Source of the DNA: Pseudomonas trivialis | Lineage (GTDB): Bacteria; Pseudomonadota; Gammaproteobacteria; Pseudomonadales; Pseudomonadaceae | DNA: 64,000 nucleotides | Reading direction: 5' to 3' | Assembly (NCBI RefSeq): GCF_001439805.1 | Contig: NZ_JYLK01000005.1 | Location: 1-64,000, forward strand | Shown here: positions 56,440 to 64,000 of the stretch, in pieces | How positions within the stretch are numbered: the first letter of the stretch is position 1 | Layout of the letters: the number at the start of each line of letters is the position of its first letter | Notes under the pieces: model-generated | What the model saw: only the letters and a program-made list of their open reading frames with translations | Databases searched by the model: none | What the model was told of the DNA's origin: nothing | Program-made: the position numbers and the translations under genes

Positions 56440-57489
56440 TCAGAGTGCTGCCTGAAACAGCACCAGATGTTCCGCCGCAACCCGAATGCCTACATCCACG
56501 CCCACTTGATGGTCCGCATGGCTGGGGAAAATCGATTCCAGCTGCGCGCCTGTCGGCAATTGCAGACGGTAGAGCGTGGAGGCGCCAAGGAAGGTCTTGC
56601 CGACAATCCGCGCTTTCAGGGCGCTGTCCGGCGCGTGGACGATATCGTCCGGGCGCAGCAATACATCCACCGCTCCCCCCGCAGGCCAGGTGTAGGCACG
56701 GTTGCCGCGCAGCTCACCCAGTTCGGTACGCACGGACTCCGGCGAGCTCAATTGGCCACGAATGAAGTAGCCCTGGCCGATAAAACTGGCGACATAGGGT
56801 GTCTGCGGTTCGTGATAAAGGTTGTAGGGCGTATCCCACTGTTCCAGCCGGCCTTCCTTGAACACGCCCACCTGATCGCTCACGGCAAACGCTTCTTCCT
56901 GATCATGGGTGACCAGAATCGCACTGGTGCCGCGTGCCTTGAGAATCTCGCGCACTTCATGGCTGAGCTTGCGCCGCAGTTCGCCATCGAGGTTGGAGAA
57001 GGGCTCATCGAGCAACAGCAGTTGCGGCTCCGGCGCCAGGGCGCGGGCGAGGGCGACGCGCTGTTGCTGGCCGCCGGACAATTCATGGGGGAAGCGCTTG
57101 CCCAGGTTCTTCAGGTTGACCAGTTCCAGCAGTTCGGCGACCACGCGGTCCTTGTGTGCGTGCTTGCGAATGCCGAATGCAATGTTGTCGGCCACGCTGA
57201 GGTGGGGAAACAGGGCGTAGTCCTGAAACACCATGCCGATACGACGTTTCTCCGGTGCCAAGGTGAAACCGGCGCTGGAGATGACTTCACCGGCCAGGCT
57301 GATCTCACCTTCGTGCACTGGTTCGAACCCGGCAATCGCCCGCAGCGTGGTGGTCTTGCCGCAACCCGAGGACCCGAGCAGGCAACCGATATCGCCGGCA
57401 TTGAGGTGCAGATTGAGGTGCTGCACCACCCGTTGATCGTGATAACCGCATGCCAGATTGCGCAGGTTCAGCAGCAGGGGCTGGCTCAT
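56440..57489 (-). CDS. ABC transporter ATPase, Fe(3+)/polyamine (FbpC/PotA) type
   Basis: 349 residues. Walker [11 protein letters not shown] loop [13 protein letters not shown], signature LSGGQQQR, Walker [13 protein letters not shown], switch His [13 protein letters not shown], then a C-terminal TOBE domain ([38 protein letters not shown]). Iron(III) and spermidine importers share this form; no permease or binding protein is adjacent. The start overlaps the argF stop (ATGA), so it is co-transcribed with argF. Confidence 0.85.
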   Translation of the reverse strand: MSQPLLLNLRNLACGYHDQRVVQHLNLHLNAGDIGCLLGSSGCGKTTTLRAIAGFEPVHEGEISLAGEVISSAGFTLAPEKRRIGMVFQDYALFPHLSVADNIAFGIRKHAHKDRVVAELLELVNLKNLGKRFPHELSGGQQQRVALARALAPEPQLLLLDEPFSNLDGELRRKLSHEVREILKARGTSAILVTHDQEEAFAVSDQVGVFKEGRLEQWDTPYNLYHEPQTPYVASFIGQGYFIRGQLSSPESVRTELGELRGNRAYTWPAGGAVDVLLRPDDIVHAPDSALKARIVGKTFLGASTLYRLQLPTGAQLESIFPSHADHQVGVDVGIRVAAEHLVLFQAAL

Positions 57490-58406
57490 GCGTGGTGGTA
57501 CGACGGCGGCACAAGAAATTCGAGCAGCGCCTTTTGCGCGTGCAGGCGGTTTTCGGCCTGGTCCCACGCCACCGAGCGCTGATCGTCGAGCAGGTCGAGG
57601 CTGATTTCCTCGCCACGGTGCGCCGGCAGGCAATGCATGAACAGCACATCGGGCGCGGCCAGGTCGAGCAGGGCGCGGGTGACCTGGTACGGCGCGAACC
57701 GGGCCAGGCGCTTGGCGGTTTCTTCTTCCTGACCCATGGAGGTCCACACGTCGGTGCTCACCAGATGCGCGCCGGCCACGGCTTCACGTGGGTCGCGCAC
57801 GAGGGTGACGCGGCTGCCGGCTTGTTCGAGGAAGCGCGCGTCGGGCTCGTAGCCTTCAGGGCAGGCGACACGCAGTTGGAAGTCGAACTGGATCGCCGCT
57901 TCTATATAGCTGTTGCACATGTTGTTGCCATCGCCGATCCAGGCCACGGTCTTGCCCTGGATGGAGCCACGATGCTCAAGAAAGGTCTGCATGTCGGCCA
58001 GCAACTGGCAGGGGTGCAGGTCGTCGGACAGGCCGTTGATCACCGGCACCCGCGAGTTGGCGGAAAATTCGGTCACGGTGCTGTGGGCAAAGGTACGGAT
58101 CATCACGGCGTCGAGCATGCTCGACATGACGATGGCGCTGTCGGCGACGGTCTCGCCCCGGCCCAGTTGCGTATCGCGCGAAGACAGAAAGATGGCCTGG
58201 CCACCCAGTTGAATCATGCCGGCTTCGAACGACACGCGGGTGCGAGTCGATGACTTCTCGAAAATCATGCCGAGCACGCGGTTTTTCAAAGGCTCGAACA
58301 GTACGCCGCGGTTACGCAGGTCTTTAAGCTCAATGCCTCGACGGATCACGCCGACCAGCTCTTCGGGCGTGCAATCCATCAGGGAGAGAAAGTGCCTAGC
58401 GCTCAT
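57486..58406 (-). CDS. argF: Ornithine carbamoyltransferase
   Basis: 306 residues. Carbamoyl phosphate site [16 protein letters not shown], and HPCQ ([16 protein letters not shown]); ornithine/catalytic HCLPAHRG near residue 270. It makes citrulline for arginine synthesis. ATG 58406 gives the N-terminus usual in Pseudomonas ([11 protein letters not shown]); an adjacent ATG at 58409 is nearer the AAGG site and is equally possible. Confidence 0.95.
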   Translation of the reverse strand: MSARHFLSLMDCTPEELVGVIRRGIELKDLRNRGVLFEPLKNRVLGMIFEKSSTRTRVSFEAGMIQLGGQAIFLSSRDTQLGRGETVADSAIVMSSMLDAVMIRTFAHSTVTEFSANSRVPVINGLSDDLHPCQLLADMQTFLEHRGSIQGKTVAWIGDGNNMCNSYIEAAIQFDFQLRVACPEGYEPDARFLEQAGSRVTLVRDPREAVAGAHLVSTDVWTSMGQEEETAKRLARFAPYQVTRALLDLAAPDVLFMHCLPAHRGEEISLDLLDDQRSVAWDQAENRLHAQKALLEFLVPPSYHHA

Positions 58407-58531
58407 CATTAACTACCTTTTGCAACAGACCGCAGATACTCAAAGCCTTGTTTATTGTGACAACGGGCGAGACCTGCGGCGAAAGCCGCACGGGGCGACG
58501 AAATAGGGGAAGGCGCGATATTGACATTAAA

Positions 58532-58552
58532 TGTCGCGTCTTACCAATAGGG
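58532..58552 (+). promoter_or_regulatory. ArgR-type half-site near the argF promoter
   Basis: TGTCGC-GTCTTACC-AA fits TGTCGC-N8-AA, the half-site described for Pseudomonas ArgR. It lies about 125 bases ahead of argF. A dyad GACATTAAATGTC (58523-58535) overlaps it. Confidence 0.45.
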
Positions 58553-58841
58553 CTACGGTTTTTAAGGGTGTTCAGCGGGGCGTCAAAGCGCGTTTGAAGA
58601 CAACTTCCTGACAGCAGCGGGCCATTTGTACACTGGCGTCGTAACCTTTTGCAATGCGCGGCGGCGGGGCCAGGCCGGGCTGCGTCGGTTTTCTGCGATG
58701 ATGCGTGCACTGTTGAAACATTTGCTCACGCTCTCGGCCATGGCCTGGCCTGATGCCAGTCGATTCATGCCGCGAAGGTTACTGGTGCCAAGGTTCCCGG
58801 CGGCCCATAGTTGCCCCAAAGCCCCTATAAAGAGACTGGCC
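58553..58841. other. Intergenic between argF and the molybdopterin oxidoreductase gene
   Basis: No convincing gene. An open frame from 58626 runs in phase into the oxidoreductase, but its translation is basic and unlike any family N-terminus. The region must hold the promoter of the oxidoreductase; none is clear. Confidence 0.4.
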
Positions 58842-60950
58842 ATGACCAAGACTCTCCACCACCGTGCCTGCCATCTGTGTGAAGCCATTTGCGGTCTGAC
58901 CCTGGAAACCACCCAGGCCGACGACGGCAGCCTGGCGATCACGTCCATCAAGGGCGACGCCCAGGACAGCTTCAGCCGTGGGCATATCTGCCCCAAGGCC
59001 GTGGCGTTGCAGGATATCCAGAATGACCCGGACCGCCTGCATCAGCCCATGCTGCGCGTCGGCAGCCAATGGCAACCGATCCCGTGGGCAGACGCCTTCG
59101 CGCTGGTGGCTGAACGTCTGTCAGGCATTCAGGCGCGTCATGGACAGAACGCGGTGGCGGTCTACCAGGGCAACCCGAGCGTGCACAATTATGGGCTGAT
59201 GACCCACAGTAACTATTTTCTGGGGCTGTTGAAGACGCGCAATCGGTTTTCCGCGACCTCAGTGGATCAACTGCCCCATCACCTCACCAGCCACCTGATG
59301 TACGGCCACGGCCTGTTGCTGCCGATCCCGGACATCGACCACACCGATTTCATGCTGATCCTCGGTGGCAATCCGTTGGCCTCCAACGGCAGCATCATGA
59401 CCGTGCCGGATGTGGAAAAACGCCTCAAGGCCATCCAGGCCCGGGGCGGCAAAGTGGTGGTGGTCGACCCTCGGCGCAGCGAGACGGCGGCCATAGCCGA
59501 CCAGCATCTGTTCGTGCGGCCTGGCGGTGACGCGGCGCTGTTGTTCGGCCTGCTCAACACCCTGTTTACCGAGAACCTGACCCGTACCAGCCACTTGCCG
59601 GTGGAAGGCCTTGAAGGGGTGCGCCGTGCCATTGCCGGGTTTACCGCCGAGGCTATGAGCAGCCAGTGTGCCGTGCCTGCTGAACAGATCCGCCAGTTGG
59701 CGCGTGACTTTGCCGCTGCGGACAAGGCGGTGTGCTACGGGCGCATGGGGGTGTCGACCCAGGCGTTCGGCACGCTGTGTCATTGGCTGGTGCAATTGAT
59801 CAACCTGGTGACCGGCAATCTCGACCGGGTGGGTGGCGCGCTGTGCACCACGCCGGCCGTGGACCTGGTGGCGTCCACCGGTGGCGGGCATTTCAATCGC
59901 TGGCAGAGCCGCGTCTCCGGGCGTCCGGAATACGGCGGCGAATTACCCGTGTCGGCCCTGGCTGAAGAAATGCTCACCGCAGGCCAAGGGCAAATCCGCG
60001 CGCTGGTGACGGTGGCGGGCAACCCGGTGCTGTCCACGCCCAATGGCCGCCAGTTGGAGCAGGCGCTGGAGGGGCTGGAATTCATGGTCAGTGTCGACCT
60101 GTATATCAACGAGACCACGCGGTATGCCGACCTGATCCTGCCGTCCACCTCGGCGCTGGAGAATGATCACTATGACACCACGTTCAATATGTTCGCGGTG
60201 CGCAACGTCACCCGGTTCAATCGCGCGATCCTGCCCAAGCCGGCGGGCGCTCTGCATGATTGGGAGATTTTTGTCGGTTTGGCCAAGGCCTTTGCCGTGC
60301 AGACCGGCGTGGCGCTCAAGCCGACGGTGGCGCCGGCGCAGATGATCGATGCCGGCCTGCGCGCCGGGACTTATGGTGATGCATCCGCTCACAAGCTGTC
60401 GGTGGCGATGCTGGCGGACCATCCCCATGGACTGGACCTGGGGCCGCTGTCGGCTAACCTTGCAGCGCGCTTGAAAACCGCGGATGGCAAGGTGCAGGCA
60501 GCGCCGGCGGTGATCCTTGCCGATCTGGTGCGTTTTGCGGCACAACCGGCGCCTGTGGCTGACGAGCTGCTGCTGATCGGCCGTCGCCATGTGCGCAGCA
60601 ACAATTCGTGGATGCATAACTATCACCGGCTGGTGAAGGGCAAGCCACGGCACCAGTTGCACATGCACCCCGAGGACCTGGCGAGCCGGCAGTTGGCTGA
60701 TGGTCAGCGCGTGCGCGTCAGTTCGCGCATCGGCATGATCGAAGTTGAAGTGCTCGCCAGTCTGGAGATGATGCCTGGGGTGGTCAGTCTGCCCCACGGT
60801 TGGGGGCATGGCCGCCCGGGCGTGCGGATGACAATCGCCAGCAGCCAGCCGGGAGCGAGTGCCAATGACTTGACTGACGAGCGGCAGTTGGATGAATTGT
60901 CCGGCAACGCCGCCTTGAACGGGGTGCCGGTGCAGGTTTCGGCCGCATAA
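58842..60950 (+). CDS. Molybdopterin-dependent oxidoreductase (DMSO reductase superfamily)
   Basis: 702 residues. The N-terminal [4Fe-4S] ligands are Cys-x2-Cys-x3-Cys in CHLCEAICGL plus Cys in GHICPKA, followed by bis-MGD binding sequence (GGNPLASNGS, VVVDPRRSETA) and the C-terminal MopB domain (HMHPEDLASRQLADGQRVRVSSRIGMIEVEV). No Tat signal, so cytosolic. No electron-transfer subunit is adjacent. It belongs to a group in P. aeruginosa at the same locus (between argF and grxD regions) with unknown substrate. The start at 58842 puts the first Cys cluster at residues 10-17, as expected. Confidence 0.85.
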   Translation: MTKTLHHRACHLCEAICGLTLETTQADDGSLAITSIKGDAQDSFSRGHICPKAVALQDIQNDPDRLHQPMLRVGSQWQPIPWADAFALVAERLSGIQARHGQNAVAVYQGNPSVHNYGLMTHSNYFLGLLKTRNRFSATSVDQLPHHLTSHLMYGHGLLLPIPDIDHTDFMLILGGNPLASNGSIMTVPDVEKRLKAIQARGGKVVVVDPRRSETAAIADQHLFVRPGGDAALLFGLLNTLFTENLTRTSHLPVEGLEGVRRAIAGFTAEAMSSQCAVPAEQIRQLARDFAAADKAVCYGRMGVSTQAFGTLCHWLVQLINLVTGNLDRVGGALCTTPAVDLVASTGGGHFNRWQSRVSGRPEYGGELPVSALAEEMLTAGQGQIRALVTVAGNPVLSTPNGRQLEQALEGLEFMVSVDLYINETTRYADLILPSTSALENDHYDTTFNMFAVRNVTRFNRAILPKPAGALHDWEIFVGLAKAFAVQTGVALKPTVAPAQMIDAGLRAGTYGDASAHKLSVAMLADHPHGLDLGPLSANLAARLKTADGKVQAAPAVILADLVRFAAQPAPVADELLLIGRRHVRSNNSWMHNYHRLVKGKPRHQLHMHPEDLASRQLADGQRVRVSSRIGMIEVEVLASLEMMPGVVSLPHGWGHGRPGVRMTIASSQPGASANDLTDERQLDELSGNAALNGVPVQVSAA

Positions 60951-61036
60951 GGAGCCTGAGCATTGTGCCGGGATTTTGCGTTACAATGCGCCACCGTGCC
61001 GACCTGTGAGTCGCAAAGTTCCAGCCGAGGTGTTCC

Positions 61037-61375
61037 ATGGATATCATCGAAACGATCAAAGAGCAGATTGCCAACAACACCATCCTGCTTTACATGAAGG
61101 GCGCGCCGAACGCGCCTCAGTGCGGTTTTTCCGCGAAGGCATCCCAGGCCATCATGGCGTGCGGCGAGAAATTCGCCTACGTGGATATCCTGCAGAATCC
61201 TGAAATCCGCGCCAACCTGCCCAAGTACGCCAACTGGCCGACCTTCCCGCAACTGTGGGTAGCCGGCGAGCTGGTCGGCGGCAGTGACATCATCACTGAA
61301 ATGGCAGCGGACGGTTCGTTGCAGGCGCTGGTCAAAGATGCAGCAGCCAATGCGGCGGCCAAGACCGACGCTTGA
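61037..61375 (+). CDS. grxD: Monothiol glutaredoxin Grx4
   Basis: 112 residues. Active site CGFS (Cys29), preceded by LYMKGAPNAPQ, and WPTFPQLWVAGELVGGSDI for glutathione binding. It carries and delivers Fe-S clusters. Monocistronic, with a strong terminator shared with bfr. Confidence 0.95.
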   Translation: MDIIETIKEQIANNTILLYMKGAPNAPQCGFSAKASQAIMACGEKFAYVDILQNPEIRANLPKYANWPTFPQLWVAGELVGGSDIITEMAADGSLQALVKDAAANAAAKTDA

Positions 61376-61388
61376 TTGGCCCGCAATA

Positions 61389-61426
61389 AAAAGCCCCGCT
61401 TCTCGAAAGAGAGCGGGGCTTTTTTG
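61389..61426. terminator. Bidirectional Rho-independent terminator (grxD/bfr)
   Basis: AAGCCCCGCT pairs with AGCGGGGCTT around an 11-base loop, flanked by an A-run on the left and a T-run on the right. It can serve both convergent genes. Confidence 0.95.
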
Positions 61427-61443
61427 TACCTGCGTGGTGTGGG

Positions 61444-61914
61444 TTATTCGCCCATTTGCGACTGCAGGTAATTCTCCAGGCTGACTTTGACGATCAGACC
61501 CAGTTGGGTTTCCAGCCAGTCGATGTGTTCTTCCTGATCTTCCAGAATGTCTTCCAGCAGCTCGCGGCTGCCGAAGTCGCCGTGGGTTTCGCAGTGGGCA
61601 ATGGCGGCCTTGAGGTCGCTGTGGCTCTTGCGCTCAAAGCCCAGGTCGCTGTTGAGCATCTCCTGGGTGTGTTCGCCGATATTCAGTTTGCCCAGGTCCT
61701 GCACGTTCGGCAGGCCTTCCAGGAACAGGATGCGCTTGATCAGCGCATCGGCGTCTTTCATGGCCTTGATCGATTCTTTGTATTCGCGCTTGCCGAGCTT
61801 TTCCAGGCCCCAATCGTCGTACATGCGGGCATGCAGAAAGTACTGATTGATCGCGACCAGTTCATTGGCAAGGATTTTGTTGAGTTGCTGGATGACTGAG
61901 ATGTCGCCTTTCAT
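61444..61914 (-). CDS. bfr: Bacterioferritin with substituted ferroxidase site
   Basis: 156 residues, typical Bfr length. [31 protein letters not shown] opens the four-helix bundle and the heme ligand Met52 is present. Of the di-iron ligands known in Bfr (Glu18, Glu51, His54, Glu94, Glu127, His130), Glu18, Glu94 and His130 remain but position 51 is Ala, 54 is Asp and 127 is Gln. It may therefore be the heme-holding partner of a mixed shell with a second Bfr elsewhere, rather than an iron oxidase by itself. Next to bfd, which releases its iron. Confidence 0.92.
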   Translation of the reverse strand: MKGDISVIQQLNKILANELVAINQYFLHARMYDDWGLEKLGKREYKESIKAMKDADALIKRILFLEGLPNVQDLGKLNIGEHTQEMLNSDLGFERKSHSDLKAAIAHCETHGDFGSRELLEDILEDQEEHIDWLETQLGLIVKVSLENYLQSQMGE

Positions 61915-62072
61915 GACTGGGGTCCTGCCCTGTAATAGCTGTGTATAAGGCGGAGTTTGAGCGGCGAAAACCTTAGTGTCAAACCTAAGTTATTGAATAA
62001 TAAATGAAAATTAATCGGAATAAGAATGTTTGTGTTCCGCGTCTTGGCGCTAACTAATTGAATTACAGGCAT

Positions 62073-62103
62073 AAAAAAACCGGACTCCAGGTCCGGTTCT
62101 TTA
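62073..62103 (-). terminator. Terminator of bfd
   Basis: On the reverse strand ACCGGAC-CTGGA-GTCCGGT is followed by a T-run. It lies 18 bases after the bfd stop. Confidence 0.85.
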
Positions 62104-62115
62104 AAACACGCCTAT

Positions 62116-62334
62116 TTAAGCGTGTGTAAATTCTGCTGAGTAGGGGAGCGCGCTCTGCGCCGTTTGCAGTTGCGTCAGCGTTTCCCGTACCACTTGCTTG
62201 GCGAGGCAGGCACATTTACCACACTGGCTGGCAACGCCGGTGGTTTCGCGCACTTCCTTGTAGCTGCAGCAACCTTCATAGATTGCTTCGCGGATTTGTC
62301 CGTCGGTGACGCCAGTACAAAGGCACACATACAT
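62116..62334 (-). CDS. bfd: Bacterioferritin-associated ferredoxin
   Basis: 72 residues. [2Fe-2S] ligands Cys4, Cys6, Cys38 and Cys41 (MYVCLC; SQCGKCAC). It binds Bfr and passes electrons to release stored iron, and is induced by iron starvation. The start at 62334 gives the conserved N-terminus; an ATG four codons upstream is unlikely. A Fur box lies 47 bases ahead. Confidence 0.93.
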   Translation of the reverse strand: MYVCLCTGVTDGQIREAIYEGCCSYKEVRETTGVASQCGKCACLAKQVVRETLTQLQTAQSALPYSAEFTHA

Positions 62335-62380
62335 AGGGAGAACCATCGCGGTGTGAGGCTTGAATGCGTTGGATCTTAAT

Positions 62381-62399
62381 GTTAACGAGAATGATTGTC
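62381..62399. promoter_or_regulatory. Fur box upstream of bfd
   Basis: GTTAACGAGAATGATTGTC matches 14 of 19 positions of the Fur consensus GATAATGATAATCATTATC. It lies about 47 bases ahead of bfd, over the presumed promoter. bfd is Fur-repressed in relatives. Confidence 0.7.
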
Positions 62400-62485
62400 A
62401 AAGTACATTCACAGGGTATTTCCCGGCGTGGCGCCCGCACTGACGAACGGTTTTTTCAGTGTATGATGCTCGGTCTTCACGAAGC

Positions 62486-62524
62486 GTGACTGCGTCACAG
62501 GTCTGTCGCTTAAACGCGGCAGAC
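62486..62524. promoter_or_regulatory. Two dyads upstream of the peroxiredoxin gene
   Basis: GTGAC-TGC-GTCAC (62486-62498) is followed by GTCTGTCGC-TTAAAC-GCGGCAGAC (62501-62524, one mismatch). They lie 54-92 bases ahead of the start codon. Operator or leader hairpins; the cognate factor is unknown. Confidence 0.4.
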
Positions 62525-62577
62525 TCAAGGCCGGTCCTGTTACTTCAATCTTCACCCTTAACATCAGGAGATACCCA

Positions 62578-63180
62578 ATGAGTGTACTCGTCGGCAAACA
62601 AGCCCCGGATTTCGACGTACCTGCCGTGCTCGGCAATGGCGAAATCGTAGACAGCTTCAAGCTGTCTGAAGCCATCAAAGGCAAATACGGCCTGGTGTTT
62701 TTCTACCCGTTGGACTTCACCTTCGTCTGCCCGTCCGAGCTGATCGCGCTGGACCACCGCATGGACGATTTCAAGGCACGCAACGTTGAAGTGGTTGCCG
62801 TGTCCATCGACTCCCATTTCACCCACAACGCGTGGCGCAACACGGCCATCAACGATGGCGGCATCGGCAAAGTCAAATACACCATGGCTGCCGACATGAA
62901 GCACGAGATTGCCAAGGCCTACGACGTTGAATCCGAAGGCGGCGTGGCGTTCCGTGGCGCGTTCCTGATCGACGACAAGGGCGTTGTGCGCTCGCAGATC
63001 ATCAACGACCTGCCGCTGGGTCGTAATATGGAAGAGCTGATCCGTCTGGTCGACGCGCTGCAGTTCCACGAAGAGCACGGTGAAGTCTGCCCTGCCAACT
63101 GGAAAAAAGGCGACAAGGGCATGACCGCTTCCACCGAAGGCGTTGCGGCTTACCTGACCGAGAACGCCGGCAAGCTGTAA
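62578..63180 (+). CDS. 2-Cys peroxiredoxin (AhpC/Tsa family)
   Basis: 200 residues. Peroxidatic Cys51 (YPLDFTFVCPSE) and resolving Cys171 (GEVCPANW), so typical 2-Cys. It reduces peroxides using thioredoxin or AhpF-like partners; no ahpF is adjacent. AGGAG seven bases ahead of the start. Ends in a clear terminator. Confidence 0.95.
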   Translation: MSVLVGKQAPDFDVPAVLGNGEIVDSFKLSEAIKGKYGLVFFYPLDFTFVCPSELIALDHRMDDFKARNVEVVAVSIDSHFTHNAWRNTAINDGGIGKVKYTMAADMKHEIAKAYDVESEGGVAFRGAFLIDDKGVVRSQIINDLPLGRNMEELIRLVDALQFHEEHGEVCPANWKKGDKGMTASTEGVAAYLTENAGKL

Positions 63181-63195
63181 GCCGAATTCGAGGTA

Positions 63196-63228
63196 CAAAA
63201 AAACCGGCCTGTGAGGGCCGGTTTTTTT
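63196..63228 (+). terminator. Rho-independent terminator of the peroxiredoxin gene
   Basis: AACCGGCC pairs with GGCCGGTT around a short loop and is followed by a T-run; an A-run on the other side allows use by rnt as well. Confidence 0.95.
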
Positions 63229-63250
63229 ATGGGGGCGTTCGGAGAGAGTC

Positions 63251-63922
63251 TCAGTCGCCGAAATCTTCCCAGCCGCCCATCTGCTTCCACCGGTTGACAA
63301 TGCCGCAGAACAGCTCGGCGGTCTTCTCGGTGTCGTAGCGCGCCGAGTGGGCCTCGCGGCCGTCAAAGTCGATACCAGCGGCCTGGCAGGCCTTGGCCAA
63401 CACCGTTTGACCATAGGCCAGGCCGGCGAGGGTGGCGGTGTCGAAGCTGGAGAAGGGGTGGAACGGGTTACGCTTCATGTCCAGGCGCGCCACGGCGGCG
63501 TTCAGGAAGCCCAGGTCGAAGCTGCTGTTGTGACCCACCAGGATTGCGCGTTTGCAGCCATTGGCTTTCAACGCCTTGCGTACGCCACGGAAGATATCGG
63601 TCAGCGCCGCTTCTTCGCTGACCGCCATGCGCAGCGGATGATCGAGCTTGATGCCGGTGAACTCCAGGGCGGCCGCTTCGATGTTCGCGCCTTCGAACGG
63701 CTCGACGCGGAAGAAATGCGTGTGTTCCGCAAACACGAAACCCTGCTCATCCATGCCGATGGTGGTGGCGGCAATTTCCAGCAAGGCGTCGGTGGCGCAG
63801 TTGAAGCCTCCGGTTTCTACGTCGATGACAACCGGCAGATAGCCGCGAAACCGCTCGGCCATCGGATGACGGGAACCGCCACCGCTGTGCTCGTGTTCGT
63901 CGTCGTAATGGTCTTCACTCAC
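63251..63922 (-). CDS. rnt: Ribonuclease T
   Basis: 223 residues. DEDDh exonuclease: Asp34 and Glu36 in [20 protein letters not shown], and the C-terminal His/Asp in [16 protein letters not shown]. It trims 3' ends of tRNA and other stable RNAs. The start is GTG at 63922, overlapping the pyrC stop by three bases; an acidic/His-rich N-terminal tail precedes the conserved core. Confidence 0.93.
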   Translation of the reverse strand: MSEDHYDDEHEHSGGGSRHPMAERFRGYLPVVIDVETGGFNCATDALLEIAATTIGMDEQGFVFAEHTHFFRVEPFEGANIEAAALEFTGIKLDHPLRMAVSEEAALTDIFRGVRKALKANGCKRAILVGHNSSFDLGFLNAAVARLDMKRNPFHPFSSFDTATLAGLAYGQTVLAKACQAAGIDFDGREAHSARYDTEKTAELFCGIVNRWKQMGGWEDFGD

Positions 63923-64000
63923 TTGCTTTCCTCCAGCAGGCGCCAGCGCAGTGTTTCACCGGCGCGCAGCGGGATTACGGTCAGCTCGCCAAACGGCAGG
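63919..64000 (-). CDS. pyrC: Dihydroorotase, C-terminal end (runs off the window)
   Basis: The last 27 codons read [20 protein letters not shown] followed by LLEESK and stop. RAGE-T-L-RW is the end of class II dihydroorotases, the third step of pyrimidine synthesis. Gene order pyrC-rnt-peroxiredoxin matches P. aeruginosa. Confidence 0.75.
   Translation of the reverse strand, partial: LPFGELTVIPLRAGETLRWRLLEESK

Noticed and set aside
58626..58841. N-terminal extension of the molybdopterin oxidoreductase
   Set aside because: The family starts just before the first Cys cluster; the extension has no known sequence and no ribosome binding site.

Overview
The window is a chromosomal stretch of a GC-rich gammaproteobacterium, almost certainly a Pseudomonas of the P. 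fluorescens group. Four things point there: the gene order pyrC-rnt-peroxiredoxin-bfd-bfr-grxD-(oxidoreductase)-argF-ABC ATPase, which I recall from P. aeruginosa; the glpF-glpK-glpR-glpD block; an Aat/Aau acidic amino acid uptake system; and many REP/REPIN palindromes of the kind known from P. fluorescens. Gene starts were chosen from ribosome binding sites, overlaps and signal peptides, so they often differ from the longest open frame.

Layout. 1-1360: the end of an IS256-type insertion sequence has cut the 3' end of a siderophore-interacting reductase gene, next to its His-rich PadR-type regulator. 1736-10549: a chaperone-usher fimbrial operon with six pilin-like subunits, an usher, two unlike chaperones and a two-domain adhesin. 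It has a structured leader, a strong hairpin after the first pilin gene, and a 30-codon remnant of a second adhesin gene. 10607-27218: two giant LRR proteins (1668 and 2154 aa) ending in NEL-type E3 ubiquitin ligase domains, flanking a non-standard bifunctional penicillin-binding protein and an amino acid permease; no secretion genes are in sight. 27282-29994: an OpgC-like membrane acyltransferase and a response regulator/HD-GYP protein that has lost both signature active sites. 30105-30883: three near-identical 268-bp tandem copies built around a REPIN. 31014-35583: Nudix, GNAT, metR, an exported hydrolase, a DsbA-like protein and MipA/OmpV.

35657-43150 is the most interesting part. A clear sigma-54 promoter with a double dyad upstream drives HAD phosphatase, class III aminotransferase, esterase and acyltransferase genes, followed by their own histidine kinase and sigma-54-type response regulator. 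It looks like a self-controlled small-molecule pathway whose product I cannot name.

43183-50448: glpM-like gene, aauR-aauS and the aatP-aatM-aatQ-aatJ acidic amino acid ABC transporter. The aatJ sigma-54 promoter and two tandem AauR-type sites are readable upstream. 50484-55590: glycerol catabolism (glpD, glpR, glpK, glpF) with GlpR-like dyads. 55917-64000: housekeeping and redox/iron genes: ybaK, an iron/polyamine-type ABC ATPase overlapping argF, a molybdopterin oxidoreductase, grxD, a bacterioferritin whose ferroxidase site is substituted, bfd with a Fur box, a 2-Cys peroxiredoxin, rnt and the end of pyrC. No tRNA, rRNA, CRISPR array or prophage was seen.
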